From NCBI GenBank assembly GCA_021805775.1, contig JAJZED010000014.1, positions 1-64,000 of the forward strand: a DNA stretch of 64,000 nt. Direction: 5' to 3'. The stretch is from a bacterium. GTDB lineage: Bacteria; Vulcanimicrobiota; Vulcanimicrobiia; Vulcanimicrobiales; Vulcanimicrobiaceae. The translations under genes and the position numbers were made by a program. Position 1 is the first letter of the stretch. Every line of letters begins with the position of its first letter. This document shows, in pieces, positions 36,064 to 44,927 of the stretch. The notes under the pieces are model-generated. The model saw only the letters and a program-made list of their open reading frames with translations. It made no database searches and was not told where the DNA came from.

Positions 36064-37086
36064 CTAAACCGTAATTCGGCCGATCTCATCGACGCCCGGC
36101 ATGGTGAACCACATGTCTCCGCCGGGGCCGGGTGTTATATCGAATGGGCTCGCTCTATCCGGAAGAGTGTACGAAAACGTCGTGACGACGCCGCTTGGTG
36201 TAATGCGGCCGATTTGATCGGCGTTCGACTCAGTGAACCAAAGGTTCCCGTCGGAGCCTGTAGCGATGGCGCCGAGGCCTGAATACGGGGCTATTCCGGA
36301 GTGAAATTCCGTCACCGTGCCGCCGGGTGTAATGCGACCGATGCCGCTGTCTTCGGGCTCTGTGAACCAGATGTTCCCATCGGGCCCCGCAGCGATTCGG
36401 TACGGGTAGGCGTTCGGGCTGATTCCCGTTGCAAATTCGGTGACGACGCCGCTCGGCGTAATGCGACCGATACGGTCGAGGCCCGACTCGGTAAACCAGA
36501 GATTCCCGTCGGCGCCCGTGGTGATATCGGCAAGCCCGGCGTGCGAGCTAATGCCGCTCGAAAATTCGGTGACGACTCCGCTCGGCGTGATGCGACCGAT
36601 TTTATCGGCACCTACCTCGGTGAACCAAAGATTCCCATCGGGGCCCGCGGTGATGAAACGGATTCCTGCATACGCGCTAATGCCGCTTGAAAACTCCGTG
36701 ACGACGCCGCTCGGCGTGATGCGCCCGATGCTGTTGGTGGCACCGTCGGTAAACCAAAGGTTGCCATCGGGACCGGCTGTGATATCTTCGGTACGCGTGA
36801 GTTTGCCGAAACCTTGTGTGAACTCGGAAACGGTTCCGTTCGGCGTGATGCGCCCGATATCGGGAGCGTTATCAGTAAACCAAAGGTTGCCGTCGGGGCC
36901 TTTGGCAATGCTCAGCGGGATATTCGTGGAGGAGACTCCAAGATTATATTCGGTGATAGCCCCCGGCTGAGCCGACCCGTTCGCGTTCGACGGAAGGTTC
37001 GAACCGCCGCAACCGGCTAGCAAAATCGCGAGCCCCGCTGCGGCAATAGAAACGGAGCGAAATAGGGAAGCAATATCCGATTTCAT
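36064..37086 (-). CDS. Vgb-like (streptogramin-lyase-type) beta-propeller lipoprotein
   Basis: The 340-aa product has a lipoprotein signal (AAGLAILLAGC, about residue 26) and then seven near-identical blades of about 41 residues with the pattern ITAGPDGNLWFTE, IGRITPSGVVTEF. This is the repeat of virginiamycin B lyase propellers. The catalytic His residues of true Vgb are not visible in the blades, so binding or scaffold use at the cell surface is more likely than antibiotic cleavage. The nearly identical blade DNA (units of about 120 bp) can recombine, and copy number may vary. Monocistronic, convergent with the IS remnant. Confidence 0.8.
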   Translation of the reverse strand: MKSDIASLFRSVSIAAAGLAILLAGCGGSNLPSNANGSAQPGAITEYNLGVSSTNIPLSIAKGPDGNLWFTDNAPDIGRITPNGTVSEFTQGFGKLTRTEDITAGPDGNLWFTDGATNSIGRITPSGVVTEFSSGISAYAGIRFITAGPDGNLWFTEVGADKIGRITPSGVVTEFSSGISSHAGLADITTGADGNLWFTESGLDRIGRITPSGVVTEFATGISPNAYPYRIAAGPDGNIWFTEPEDSGIGRITPGGTVTEFHSGIAPYSGLGAIATGSDGNLWFTESNADQIGRITPSGVVTTFSYTLPDRASPFDITPGPGGDMWFTMPGVDEIGRITV

Positions 37087-37234
37087 CGAGCGGGGATTAT
37101 CGATTCCTTACGGTATCCCTTGCCGACGACCGTTTTTTCGAGCGGGCGACGCCATGCCCCACAACTTGGGCGTCGTCGTCGAGCCGCGCACCGGTGCTAT
37201 TTTGTTCCTTGGTTCCCATTGAGAAGGTCGTGCA

Positions 37235-37717
37235 ATGACGCTTATTCTTGAAGTCTCGTTGTTGGTGCTTTCGGTCGTCTTGACGGTCGTCATCGTTCGG
37301 TTCGCCTCGCGCAAAGGAAAATGGAATTCTTATGTAACCACGGCAGCCGGGTTCATGTTATTCGTACCTATCGTATTCATTTTGGTTTTTATCGTCTTCG
37401 CCGGTCCGCTGATGCCGATCGAAGCCTGGATGAACCAATGGAAAATTGTGACGTTGGAGCGTCACATTTACGTTGGCGAATCACGCGCAGCTCTTGAAAA
37501 AAACTTCGGCAAGTCGATTCCCTTGCCCGATCTTCGCACTTGCTGCGGGACGGAGCCGCAGCAAAATCAACCGGGCTCGAAGAAGGGACACGAACGCTAC
37601 TACTATCTGGTTGCGGGGTCAGTTTGCACCGCCGCGTACCAAGGCATTGCGGTGCGCTTCGATCGCCACGACCGGATAACGTCGTGGCGACGGGTTGCGA
37701 TGGCCGATGGTTGCTAG
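37235..37717 (+). CDS. Small membrane protein with extracytoplasmic tail, unknown
   Basis: The 160-aa product has two transmembrane helices (VSLLVLSVVLTVVIVRF and FMLFVPIVFILVFIVFAGPL) and a soluble C-terminal domain with paired cysteines (RTCCGTE, GSVCTA), possibly a disulfide. GAGAAGG precedes ATG 37235. I do not recognise a family. It is a lone gene between the propeller lipoprotein and the BNR-repeat gene. Confidence 0.6.
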   Translation: MTLILEVSLLVLSVVLTVVIVRFASRKGKWNSYVTTAAGFMLFVPIVFILVFIVFAGPLMPIEAWMNQWKIVTLERHIYVGESRAALEKNFGKSIPLPDLRTCCGTEPQQNQPGSKKGHERYYYLVAGSVCTAAYQGIAVRFDRHDRITSWRRVAMADGC

Positions 37718-37736
37718 CGCGCCGTGCGGCGATCCG

Positions 37737-39068
37737 TTAAAACTGCGCCATTCCTAAGCGCACGATCGTGCGCGGGGCCCGCCATGCTTTACTCCAGCGC
37801 TTCGCGCGCGTCGGTGCCGATTCGGTCCAGACTCCGTAGATGCGTCCGGCGTAAGCGGCGATGCCGTTGTAGTCGCCCATGAATTGGAAGGACGGGTCGA
37901 ACGGCTTCGTCGTCCACTCGTAGTTTCGGTAACTACCGCCGCCGTCGGTCGAGCGCGCGAGCGTGATCGTCGCGAGTTCGTTGTTTCGGTCGCCGCGACG
38001 ATCGTCGAAGATGACGTATGCGTCGCTCGTAACCGGATCGACGGCGAGCCACTGAAACAGGTGGTCGCGCCCATCGTGCACTCGGTCGTTATTCACCTTC
38101 ACCGGCGCGCTCCAGAGGCGGCCCCCGTCGGTAGAGGTCGAGCTAAAAATATCGACCTCGCCGTACCGGTAATCCGACCACGTAACGAAGAGGCGGTGCG
38201 CTTTCGGTGCCATAGCGATTTGCGGAAATCCGTTGACCTCTCGATCTTGGTAGCCTTGCACGTAAAAATTCATCGAAGGAACGTTGATGATCGCGTGTGA
38301 CGGAGAGAACGTTTTGCCGCCGTCGCGAGATACCGCCATAACGATATGCGTGCCGTCTTGCCAGACGGTGTAGAGCGTTCCACGCGGCCCGACCGCTCCG
38401 TCGAAACCCTCCGTCGCCCCGTTATCGTCGCGCGGCAAGCCGTCGTGCGTGCTGATCCGCAGCGGATGCGACCACGATGCGCCGCCGTCGGTCGAGCGGG
38501 AGAACAACATCTCGGAGTACGAACGGTGGAATTCGGTCCAACCAATATAGAGGTTGCCGCGATAGGGACCGTGCGTGTCGTCGGCGACGATATAGGGTTT
38601 ATCCTCGAAGACGTTTGGGCGCCCGACCGGAGCCTTCACCGCGACGGCGCGTTGCAACCAACGAACGCCGCCATCGTTCGAACGCTCTACAAAAATGCCG
38701 TTGCGCGTTGCATGGTGCGCCCAATAACTCTCGGTACCAAGTTTATCGAAGGCGATGTAGCAGAGAATCGCGTGACCGCGGGCATCGTAGGCGACCGATA
38801 CGTCACCGTCGACCAAGCGATGGTCGTGGGGGACGGCAGCAATGCGTTGCCACGTGCGTCCGGCGTTGCGAGAGTAGTCGACGAAACCGCCGACCTGATA
38901 GGCCGCGATGACGCGGCGTGGATCGCTGGGATCGATTGCCACTGCAGGCTCCGACCAAAAACCGGGAGTGGGGGTTAACGTCATCACGCGCTTCCCGGGC
39001 GCCGGCGGCAACCCGGCCGATGATACAGCGAGCAAACCGAAGGCGAGCGTTAAAAGCAGGCGTTTCAT
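37737..39068 (-). CDS. Exported BNR-repeat (sialidase-like) protein
   Basis: Start ATG 39066-39068 overlaps the cysH stop (TCAT on the plus strand), giving 443 aa with a signal peptide (LLLTLAFGLLAVSSAG). The body is a sialidase-fold propeller with Asp-box-like repeats: DYSRNAGRTWQ, RSTDGGASWS, VSRDGGKTFS, TSTDGGRLWS and RSTDGGGSYR. No sialidase Arg triad can be assigned with confidence, so the substrate is unknown. Translational coupling to cysH is odd for an exported propeller and may be incidental. Confidence 0.75.
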   Translation of the reverse strand: MKRLLLTLAFGLLAVSSAGLPPAPGKRVMTLTPTPGFWSEPAVAIDPSDPRRVIAAYQVGGFVDYSRNAGRTWQRIAAVPHDHRLVDGDVSVAYDARGHAILCYIAFDKLGTESYWAHHATRNGIFVERSNDGGVRWLQRAVAVKAPVGRPNVFEDKPYIVADDTHGPYRGNLYIGWTEFHRSYSEMLFSRSTDGGASWSHPLRISTHDGLPRDDNGATEGFDGAVGPRGTLYTVWQDGTHIVMAVSRDGGKTFSPSHAIINVPSMNFYVQGYQDREVNGFPQIAMAPKAHRLFVTWSDYRYGEVDIFSSTSTDGGRLWSAPVKVNNDRVHDGRDHLFQWLAVDPVTSDAYVIFDDRRGDRNNELATITLARSTDGGGSYRNYEWTTKPFDPSFQFMGDYNGIAAYAGRIYGVWTESAPTRAKRWSKAWRAPRTIVRLGMAQF

Positions 39069-39760
39069 GCTTGGTGCAGGCCGCATTCGGTCTTGGAGTG
39101 TCCCGGCCAGCGCCCGCTTCGCGCGTCACCGGTGATCGATGGGGCCGTACAGGGGAGGCAGCCGAGGCTGCTAAAGCCGTCGTCGTGCAACGGGTTATAG
39201 GGAACGTTCCGTTCGACGATGTAACTCCAAATGGTGCGTTCGTCCCAATGTGCGAGCGGATTGATTTTTACCAAATCGAAGCGCCGATCCCACTCCACGA
39301 CGGGAGTCTGCGCGCGTGACGCAGTTTGGTCGCGGCGAATGCCGGAGATCCACGCGCGATACGGGCGCAAGAACGTGCGTTGCGCTTCAACCTTCCGAAG
39401 TTCGCAGCAGCGGTCGGGATCGCGCTCCCAAAGTCGCTCGCCGTAAAGCGATGCTTGTCGTTCGAGCGTCAGCGGCGCTTGCACCGCGATCGGCGCGATC
39501 TCATATCGCGCGCTAACCGCCTGGATATGCGCGTAGGTTTCTTCGTGCAAGAGTCCGGTATCCAAATAAAAAACCGGCACGCTCCGATCGAGCTCGAGCA
39601 GTTGGTCGAGCAAGACCATGCCGCTCGGCCCTCCGAAGGAACATGCGGCGACGATCGAACCGGAATATCTCGCGAGCGCCCAACGCAAAATCTCCGTCGA
39701 GCTCGCCGCCGCGAGTTCGACGGCTACGCTCTGGAGCTCTTCGCTCGATTCGGCATTCAC
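39065..39760 (-). CDS. cysH: Phosphoadenylyl/adenylyl-sulfate reductase
   Basis: The 231-aa enzyme reduces activated sulfate to sulfite in assimilation. Visible features are CSFGGPSGMVLLD (nucleotide-binding PP-loop variant), FYLDTGLLHEETY, SGIRRDQTASR, and the C-terminal KTECGLH with the catalytic Cys. The CC pair (DRCCELRK) and GCLPCT supply four cysteines for a [4Fe-4S] cluster, which points to the bacterial APS reductase type. It follows the rhodanese gene after 27 nt in the same operon. Confidence 0.88.
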   Translation of the reverse strand: MNAESSEELQSVAVELAAASSTEILRWALARYSGSIVAACSFGGPSGMVLLDQLLELDRSVPVFYLDTGLLHEETYAHIQAVSARYEIAPIAVQAPLTLERQASLYGERLWERDPDRCCELRKVEAQRTFLRPYRAWISGIRRDQTASRAQTPVVEWDRRFDLVKINPLAHWDERTIWSYIVERNVPYNPLHDDGFSSLGCLPCTAPSITGDARSGRWPGHSKTECGLHQA

Positions 39761-39787
39761 GATGCGTCCGCTCCGCGCTGCTTCACG

Positions 39788-40105
39788 TTACGGGCCCTTT
39801 TTTACCGGCAGGCCGCACTGAACCCATCGCAGCATGCCGCCGGCCATATTGTAACTCGTTCCAAAGTGCCCGGAGCGATCGAGCGCGCTCTGCGCGTGTG
39901 CGCTACGCGCCCCGGAGCGGCAGATACAGATGATTTCGCGGTCGGTCGGCAGCTCGGCAACACGCGCGGCCAACTGCCCGAGCGGGATCAGCGTCGCCCC
40001 CTCGATATGCCCGTCGGCCCATTCCGCCGGCTCGCGGACATCAAGAAGAAAGGCGCCTGCTTGCGCTTTCGCGGGAACCTGCTTGGGGTCGATCTCACCG
40101 GGCAA
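39788..40105 (-). CDS. Single-domain rhodanese
   Basis: The 105-aa rhodanese has FLLDVREPAEWADGHIEGA and the active-site loop ICRSGARS with the catalytic Cys. It should transfer sulfane sulfur in the cytoplasm. As first gene of an operon with cysH, it belongs to sulfur metabolism. It is divergent from the cytochrome oxidase operon, with a 116-bp shared upstream region. Confidence 0.87.
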   Translation of the reverse strand: MPGEIDPKQVPAKAQAGAFLLDVREPAEWADGHIEGATLIPLGQLAARVAELPTDREIICICRSGARSAHAQSALDRSGHFGTSYNMAGGMLRWVQCGLPVKKGP

Positions 40106-40159
40106 TTTATCGTCCTTTCCTCAAGCGTACCATGGAGAGAAGAGAGGATTCGCGTGTCA

Positions 40160-40173
40160 TTGACCCCCGTCAT
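40160..40173 (+). promoter_or_regulatory. Crp/Fnr-type site in front of the oxidase operon
   Basis: TTGAC-CCCC-GTCAT matches the Fnr-family palindrome (TTGAC-N4-GTCAA) with one mismatch. A weak -10 (TAGACT, 40195-40200) would place transcription near 40207, putting the site at about -41, the class II activator position. The leader then contains AAGGAGGG at 40208-40215. The nearby DUF2249-Crp regulator is the natural ligand; this link is inferred. Confidence 0.5.
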
Positions 40174-40221
40174 TCCCTTCAGAGCGAAATAAGATAGACT
40201 ACCCCTTAAGGAGGGTCGGAT

Positions 40222-40740
40222 ATGGGCGAGGGTCCGTTGGTCTTGAAACTCTTTCTTGTCGTGGCGGTCGTCGCGATTGCGGCGATGCTCCTGGTCGCAC
40301 TCTACGGGGCGAGGGCGCCTTTGCCGCAGGGCGTCGTTAACGACGCCGGCTACCGAATTCGCAAACTCTGGCTCGGGCTCGTGCTGGTCGTTGCAGCGGC
40401 CGCCTTCGTGCTGACGCTTCCGTTCTTCCCTTATCCGTGGGCGCAGGCGTCGCCGGGGGCGCGCCACTTCGAAGTAACGGCCGCGCAGTATGCATTTGTG
40501 ATGCCTGCGGTCGTCCCGGCTAATGTGCCGATCGTCTTCGATGTTACCTCGCAAGACGTCAATCACGGGTTTGGCATTTACGCTCCCGACGGCAGACTCT
40601 TCGCGCAGGTTCAGGCGATGCCGGATTACGTCAATCACCTCCCAATCGAATTTCATAAAAAAGGCCATTATGTCGTGAGGTGCCTGGAATTTTGCGGAAT
40701 CGGCCACGCTTATATGCACGGAGGTTTTGACGTTCGATGA
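40222..40740 (+). CDS. coxB: Cytochrome c oxidase subunit II, ba3-like
   Basis: The 172-aa protein has two N-terminal membrane helices (LFLVVAVVAIAAMLLVAL and LWLGLVLVVAAAAFVLTL) and a cupredoxin domain with a complete CuA site: NHGFGIY (His), then CLEFCGIGHAYM (Cys, Cys, His, Met). It receives electrons from cytochrome c or a cupredoxin and passes them to subunit I. AAGGAGGG supports the start. It overlaps coxA by 4 nt. The short form is typical of ba3/cbb-like B-family oxidases. Confidence 0.88.
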   Translation: MGEGPLVLKLFLVVAVVAIAAMLLVALYGARAPLPQGVVNDAGYRIRKLWLGLVLVVAAAAFVLTLPFFPYPWAQASPGARHFEVTAAQYAFVMPAVVPANVPIVFDVTSQDVNHGFGIYAPDGRLFAQVQAMPDYVNHLPIEFHKKGHYVVRCLEFCGIGHAYMHGGFDVR

Positions 40741-42170
40741 AAATTATGTGGACCTATATCGTGGCGGGGCTGACGATATTCGGATTGATGCTGCTGGTGG
40801 GGATCGGTTTGCGCGCTTCGCAGGCCGGGTGGTTGCCTATCGATCCGGGTACGTTCTACTCGCTATTGAGCCTTCACGGCGTCGGGATGATTACCGCGAT
40901 GGCGATCGCGGGGCTCGGGCTTCTGTGGTATCTCGTCGATCGCGATATACAATTGGACGCGCGTCTAGCGATGCTCGCCTTCGTATTCTTCGCGCTTGGG
41001 GTGCTCGCCGTTATCGTCAGCGTCATTTTCGGCCATTACGGCGCGCTGTGGACGATGCTCTACCCGCTCCCGTTCGTCGGAACGACGTGGCCTTCATGGG
41101 CGACCGGATTATGGTTGATCGGCGTGGCGTTGGTGATGCTCGGTTTCATGCTGATCTGCGCGCAACTTCTCGGCGCTATCTTGCGTCAGTACGGCGGCTT
41201 AGGGTCGGCGCTCGGTATCGATTATGTCTTTCATCGAAAACGGTTCGAAGCGGCCGGAAAACACCCACCGAGCCCACAGATACTTGCCGCGACCGTCGTT
41301 TCAATCGACGGATTGATCGGCGGTGCGTCGGGGCTTCTCGTCGGAATTGCAATGATCGCTCATTGGCTCGACCCGCACGTCGTAATCGACCCGCTCTGGG
41401 CGAAGAACCTCACCTACCAATTCGGGCATACGTTTGCCAATCTCACCATGTATATGGCGGTCGCCGGTATTTACGTGGCGCTTCCGATCTGCACGAAGCG
41501 CGCGTATCACTCCTCGGTTCCGCTGGTGGTGGCATGCTGGGGAACGCTAGTGTTCGTGATTATCGCCTATTTCCACCATCTGTATATGGATTTCGTGCAA
41601 TGGCCGGCGGTGCAATATATCGGTGAAATTAGTTCCTACCTTGCCGCGGTGCCGGTCGTTGTCGTGACCGTCTTTGGCGGCCTCATGCTCATCCATCGTT
41701 CGGGCATGAAATGGACGTTGGGATCTACCTTTTTTTTCGCCGGCATGGTCGGATGGATCGTCGGCGGGAGCGCCGCGATACTCGATGCGACGATTCCGTT
41801 TAACGTCGATCTCCATAACACGTTGTGGGTACCGGCGCACTTCCACACCTATCTTTTGGAAGGCGTTCTGCTCTTTATACTGGGATGGGTCTTTGTTTCA
41901 CTGGAGCAACGTGCCGATAGCAGTTCGAATGCGTTCGTGCGCTGGATTGTCGGGCTCGGCATCTTCGGTGGCGGCGCGCTCTTTCTGATTCCGTTTTACA
42001 TCGCCGGAGCGGCCGGCGTTCCGCGTCGTTACGCAACCGAACCGGCTCCGGGGCCGTTTTGGGCCGGGGTCGCAACGCTCGGAGCGCTGCTCGTTCTCGT
42101 CGGCGTCCTCGCAGCGCTCGTCGAGGGGATACGCCTCGCGCGCGCACCTGCGGTGAGGGCCGCGGAATGA
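40737..42170 (+). CDS. coxA: Cytochrome c oxidase subunit I, ba3-type
   Basis: The 477-aa, roughly 12-13-helix protein carries the heme-copper ligands: YSLLSLHGVGM (low-spin heme His), FGHTFANLTMY (CuB His, with Tyr nearby), AYFHHLYMDF (CuB His pair) and LWVPAHFHTYLLEG (heme a3 and heme His). The sequence style is B-type (ba3), lacking the K/D-channel residues of A-type enzymes in the expected places. It reduces O2 and pumps protons. It is joined by ATGA overlaps to coxB upstream and to a membrane protein downstream. Confidence 0.88.
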   Translation: MKIMWTYIVAGLTIFGLMLLVGIGLRASQAGWLPIDPGTFYSLLSLHGVGMITAMAIAGLGLLWYLVDRDIQLDARLAMLAFVFFALGVLAVIVSVIFGHYGALWTMLYPLPFVGTTWPSWATGLWLIGVALVMLGFMLICAQLLGAILRQYGGLGSALGIDYVFHRKRFEAAGKHPPSPQILAATVVSIDGLIGGASGLLVGIAMIAHWLDPHVVIDPLWAKNLTYQFGHTFANLTMYMAVAGIYVALPICTKRAYHSSVPLVVACWGTLVFVIIAYFHHLYMDFVQWPAVQYIGEISSYLAAVPVVVVTVFGGLMLIHRSGMKWTLGSTFFFAGMVGWIVGGSAAILDATIPFNVDLHNTLWVPAHFHTYLLEGVLLFILGWVFVSLEQRADSSSNAFVRWIVGLGIFGGGALFLIPFYIAGAAGVPRRYATEPAPGPFWAGVATLGALLVLVGVLAALVEGIRLARAPAVRAAE

Positions 42171-42613
42171 ATCGCCGAAATATCGGGTTCGTCGTCATCG
42201 CGCTGACGGCACTCGCGGCGCTCGTGCCGTTCGTCGATCGCCATGCGGAGCTTCCGATTTGGCAGCACCATCTCTTGCACGCCGCATTAATGGCAGGTGG
42301 CGGAATCGCCGGCATTCTCGTCTCCGCACGGCCGCGTTCCACGTCGGGCGGGAGCGCATTTTGGTTGCTCCCCGCGACCATCGCACCGTTGTTGGCAATG
42401 CTGGCGATGTGGCCTTCGGCGTACGGCTATTTCGAGATGCACCCGATCGGCCACGCGATCGAACATTTCACCCTGATCGCACTGGCGTTTACCGCCACCG
42501 CCTCGGCAGAGTGCTACGCCGCCGGGCTGGGTTGGATCGTCGGCGGTGCGATGATTTTCATGGCCGTCGCAGCGGCGCGCGGCTTCGGCGTAACGTTCGG
42601 CAACGGTTCTTAG
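42167..42613 (+). CDS. Four-helix membrane protein of the oxidase operon
   Basis: Start ATG 42167 overlaps the coxA stop; a longer frame upstream only shadows coxA. The 148-aa protein has about four membrane segments and two His-rich turns (PIWQHHLLHAAL and HPIGHAIEHFTLIAL), compatible with a DUF1404-like or heme/copper-handling accessory. Co-transcription suggests an assembly or auxiliary role for the oxidase. Its end overlaps the convergent regulator by 4 bp. I do not recognise a named gene. Confidence 0.65.
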   Translation: MNRRNIGFVVIALTALAALVPFVDRHAELPIWQHHLLHAALMAGGGIAGILVSARPRSTSGGSAFWLLPATIAPLLAMLAMWPSAYGYFEMHPIGHAIEHFTLIALAFTATASAECYAAGLGWIVGGAMIFMAVAAARGFGVTFGNGS

Positions 42614-43569
42614 TCGGCGGCTTCGTTCGGAAATGCGTTGGCGGCGATCTGCGTGAGCGCCTCGCGGTTGAGTCGAACGATACGCCCCGCAACGCGTTCG
42701 ATCGCTCCGCCGGCCTCGAGCTCTGCGAGCGTGCGATTGACGACTTCTTTGACGGTGCCGGCAGCGACGGCGAGATCGCCTTGGGTAATGCCCTCGAAGC
42801 TGGGCAGCGCTTTCGATAATCCCGAGGCCGGAGAGGCATAGGGAAGCAGCGCCGTCGCGACGCGCCCGATCGTCGGCAGCGAGACCTGCGCGGTAAAGCG
42901 ATCGATTACCATGCGAAGCCGTTGCGCGAGTTGCGCGTTTACAGCGCGGGCGACGCGGAGATCGTCTTGTAAAATCGCACGCACGACGTTACGTGGGAAT
43001 ATCGCAACGCGCGTGCTATCGCTGATGCCGACGAGTCGCGCCGATGCGACGCCGCCGTCGATCGTATCGAGAATGCCGAACGCTTCGCCGGAGAGGACGT
43101 CGTAAAGTGCGTGCTCGCGGCCGAGCGGTGAGGTGACGATGGCGCGAAGGCCGCCGCGCAGCACGAGGCCCAGATGCGGCCACTGCGCTCCCTGCTCGCA
43201 GAGCGAGGCATTTCTGCCGATCTCGCGTTGCGATGCGCTGCGTTCGAGCGATTCGATCGTGCTCGCTTTCGCGGTAGAGAACAATGCGCTGCGGGCAAGC
43301 AAGTGGGCGAGCGTCTCGACCGGCATTTCGCCGATGCGTCGTAACAGAACTTCCCAGGTATCGCTGCCAAGCATGCTCTGTAACCAAACGAACTGCCCCG
43401 GTCGCAAATGTTCGAAATCGCCCTTGAGCGGCCGGGGTTCGTGATCGCTGACGATGCGCATGGCCTCACCGATGGCGAGTGCGTCGAACGAAGCGATGAT
43501 GCGCGCGTGTCGTCGCCACGTCGGCTCGAGCCGTACGTCGATCTCAAAAGCGATATTTTCATCGAACAT
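42610..43569 (-). CDS. DUF2249-Crp/Fnr fusion transcription regulator
   Basis: Residues 1-75 form a DUF2249 domain (FEIDVRLEPTWRRHARIIASFD, HLRPGQFVWLQS), a TusA-like fold usually found with denitrification and oxidase genes. Then comes a Crp/Fnr cyclic-nucleotide-type sensor (LGLVLRGGLRAIVTSPLGRE, YDVLSGEAFGILDTI), a dimer helix, and an HTH (ITQGDLAVAAGTVKEVVNRTL). There is no Fnr-type Cys cluster. It is convergent with the oxidase operon and probably senses redox or respiratory state. ATG 43567-43569 or GTG 43585-43587 may be the start. Confidence 0.8.
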   Translation of the reverse strand: MFDENIAFEIDVRLEPTWRRHARIIASFDALAIGEAMRIVSDHEPRPLKGDFEHLRPGQFVWLQSMLGSDTWEVLLRRIGEMPVETLAHLLARSALFSTAKASTIESLERSASQREIGRNASLCEQGAQWPHLGLVLRGGLRAIVTSPLGREHALYDVLSGEAFGILDTIDGGVASARLVGISDSTRVAIFPRNVVRAILQDDLRVARAVNAQLAQRLRMVIDRFTAQVSLPTIGRVATALLPYASPASGLSKALPSFEGITQGDLAVAAGTVKEVVNRTLAELEAGGAIERVAGRIVRLNREALTQIAANAFPNEAAD

Positions 43570-43582
43570 CGCCTTCTTATGT

Positions 43583-43599
43583 CGCACGGCCGCCGTGCG
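43583..43599. other. Short GC stem-loop between tolC and the Crp gene
   Basis: CGCACGG-CCG-CCGTGCG forms a 7-bp stem. It sits after the tolC stop and just upstream of the Crp gene, both on the minus strand. No T-run follows, so termination is doubtful. Confidence 0.35.
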
Positions 43600-43613
43600 T
43601 TGTCAAGCGGCTT

Positions 43614-44927
43614 CTAGAGGAGGCCGGCGTTAAAGCGCAGCTCGACGACCGCTACGCGGAGGTCGCCTTCGGCGCGGGCGAGCGTTTCGCGCGCGGCCCG
43701 ATCTCCCAGGTCGGCATCCTCGAGTTCGAGTTCCGTTCCGACGCCGCCGCGATATCGCACCTCGGCGAGCCGCAACGTCTCGTCGCTGACGGCGACGAGC
43801 TTTCTTGCTGCCTCTACCTGCGATGCCGCAATGCTCTCGCGCAAGTATGCCTGACGGACTTGGAGCTCGACGCCGTCGTGGAGCTGCTTTACGCCGAGTT
43901 GCGCTTGCTTGAGCCCATCTTCGGCGAGAGCGATACCGTTTCGGGAGTATCCGTTATCGAAGAGCGTCCAGACCGCAGTGAGGCCAATGGAGAACTGGTT
44001 GTGATAGCCGCCGACGACTGCGGGCTGCATGTTGCCGTCGGAGATGACCGCATTTACCTGCGGCACGCGCGAGGCTTTGGCGGCGGCGATGCCCATGCGC
44101 GCCGCTCGCACCGCGGCTTGCGCTGCGGCTAAATCGCCGCGGCGGTCGAGCGCCGTCGTTAAGAGATTCGAAAGATGGAATGTCGGCGGCGAAAGCCCGA
44201 GCGGATCGGTGAGTGTGTAACGGTTGGTAAGCGGTACGCCGAGGAGCATGTCGAGTTGATTTTCGGCGAGCTTGACCGCCCCCGAAGCGCCGATCGCGCG
44301 AACGTTCTCACTTGCAAGTTCGGCCTGTGCGCGAAGCACATCCGCACGCGGAATCGTTCCGTTCTTAAAAAAGAGCTCTGCTTGACGTTCGTGCGCTGCT
44401 GCGACATCGACGGCACGCTTCGCGACGCTATTCATGCGCTCGGCGGTCAAAACGCCGAAGTAGGCTTTCGAAACGGCGGCTATCGTCGCGCCGCGCGCTT
44501 GTACGAATTGCGATTCCGCTGCGGAGAGCCCGGCCGCCGCTTGGCCGACATGGGCGTTGCGGATGCCGCCGTCAAAGAGGGTATATTGCATCGCCAGTAT
44601 CGGGCTGTTGGTAGCATTGACGGCGCTAAACGGAAGCGCTCCGATCGGGGTGCTGAGTTTGGCGACCGCGCTAACGCTTTGGTAGGAATCTTGCAGCGCG
44701 ACTCCCGGAAGGAGCGGCGCCTCGGCTTCACCGAGTTCCGCGCGTGCCGCATCGACGCCGACGGCGGCGCTGCGATAGGCATTATTGCGCTGCAGTGCGA
44801 GTTTGACCGCGTCATCGAGGCTGAGTTGTTGCACGGATGTCGCCGGAACGGTCGTTGCGGCGCTGGTCGCTCCGTAAGGAACGAGCGATGCGGCGAGTGC
44901 GATGGCAAAAAGCGATGTCTTATTCAC
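43614..44927 (-). CDS. tolC: TolC-family outer-membrane channel
   Basis: Starting at GTG 44925-44927, inside the end of the RND gene, gives 437 aa with a signal peptide (NKTSLFAIALAASLVPYGAT). The protein shows the two-fold OEP repeat: LSLDDAVKLALQRNNAYRSA near the N-terminus and LTTALDRRGDLAAAQAAVRA in the second half, with long Ala/Glu-rich coiled-coil helices. It forms the outer-membrane exit duct for the RND pump encoded upstream. An ATG at 44960 would add 11 residues without signal character. Confidence 0.85.
   Translation of the reverse strand: MNKTSLFAIALAASLVPYGATSAATTVPATSVQQLSLDDAVKLALQRNNAYRSAAVGVDAARAELGEAEAPLLPGVALQDSYQSVSAVAKLSTPIGALPFSAVNATNSPILAMQYTLFDGGIRNAHVGQAAAGLSAAESQFVQARGATIAAVSKAYFGVLTAERMNSVAKRAVDVAAAHERQAELFFKNGTIPRADVLRAQAELASENVRAIGASGAVKLAENQLDMLLGVPLTNRYTLTDPLGLSPPTFHLSNLLTTALDRRGDLAAAQAAVRAARMGIAAAKASRVPQVNAVISDGNMQPAVVGGYHNQFSIGLTAVWTLFDNGYSRNGIALAEDGLKQAQLGVKQLHDGVELQVRQAYLRESIAASQVEAARKLVAVSDETLRLAEVRYRGGVGTELELEDADLGDRAARETLARAEGDLRVAVVELRFNAGLL

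Noticed and set aside
36064-37086. Regularly spaced repeats resembling a CRISPR array
   Set aside because: They are protein-coding blade repeats in frame, about 120 bp long, without short palindromic repeats or unique spacers. No CRISPR array or cas gene is seen in the window.
36064-37086. Virginiamycin B lyase activity
   Set aside because: The catalytic histidines are not visible, and the protein is a lipoprotein with degenerate identical blades.
39326-40192. 288-aa plus-strand frame
   Set aside because: It is the antisense shadow of cysH and the rhodanese, both of which have clear motifs.
40727-41626. 299-aa Arg-rich frame
   Set aside because: It is an out-of-frame shadow of coxA, whose heme and copper ligands are in the other frame.
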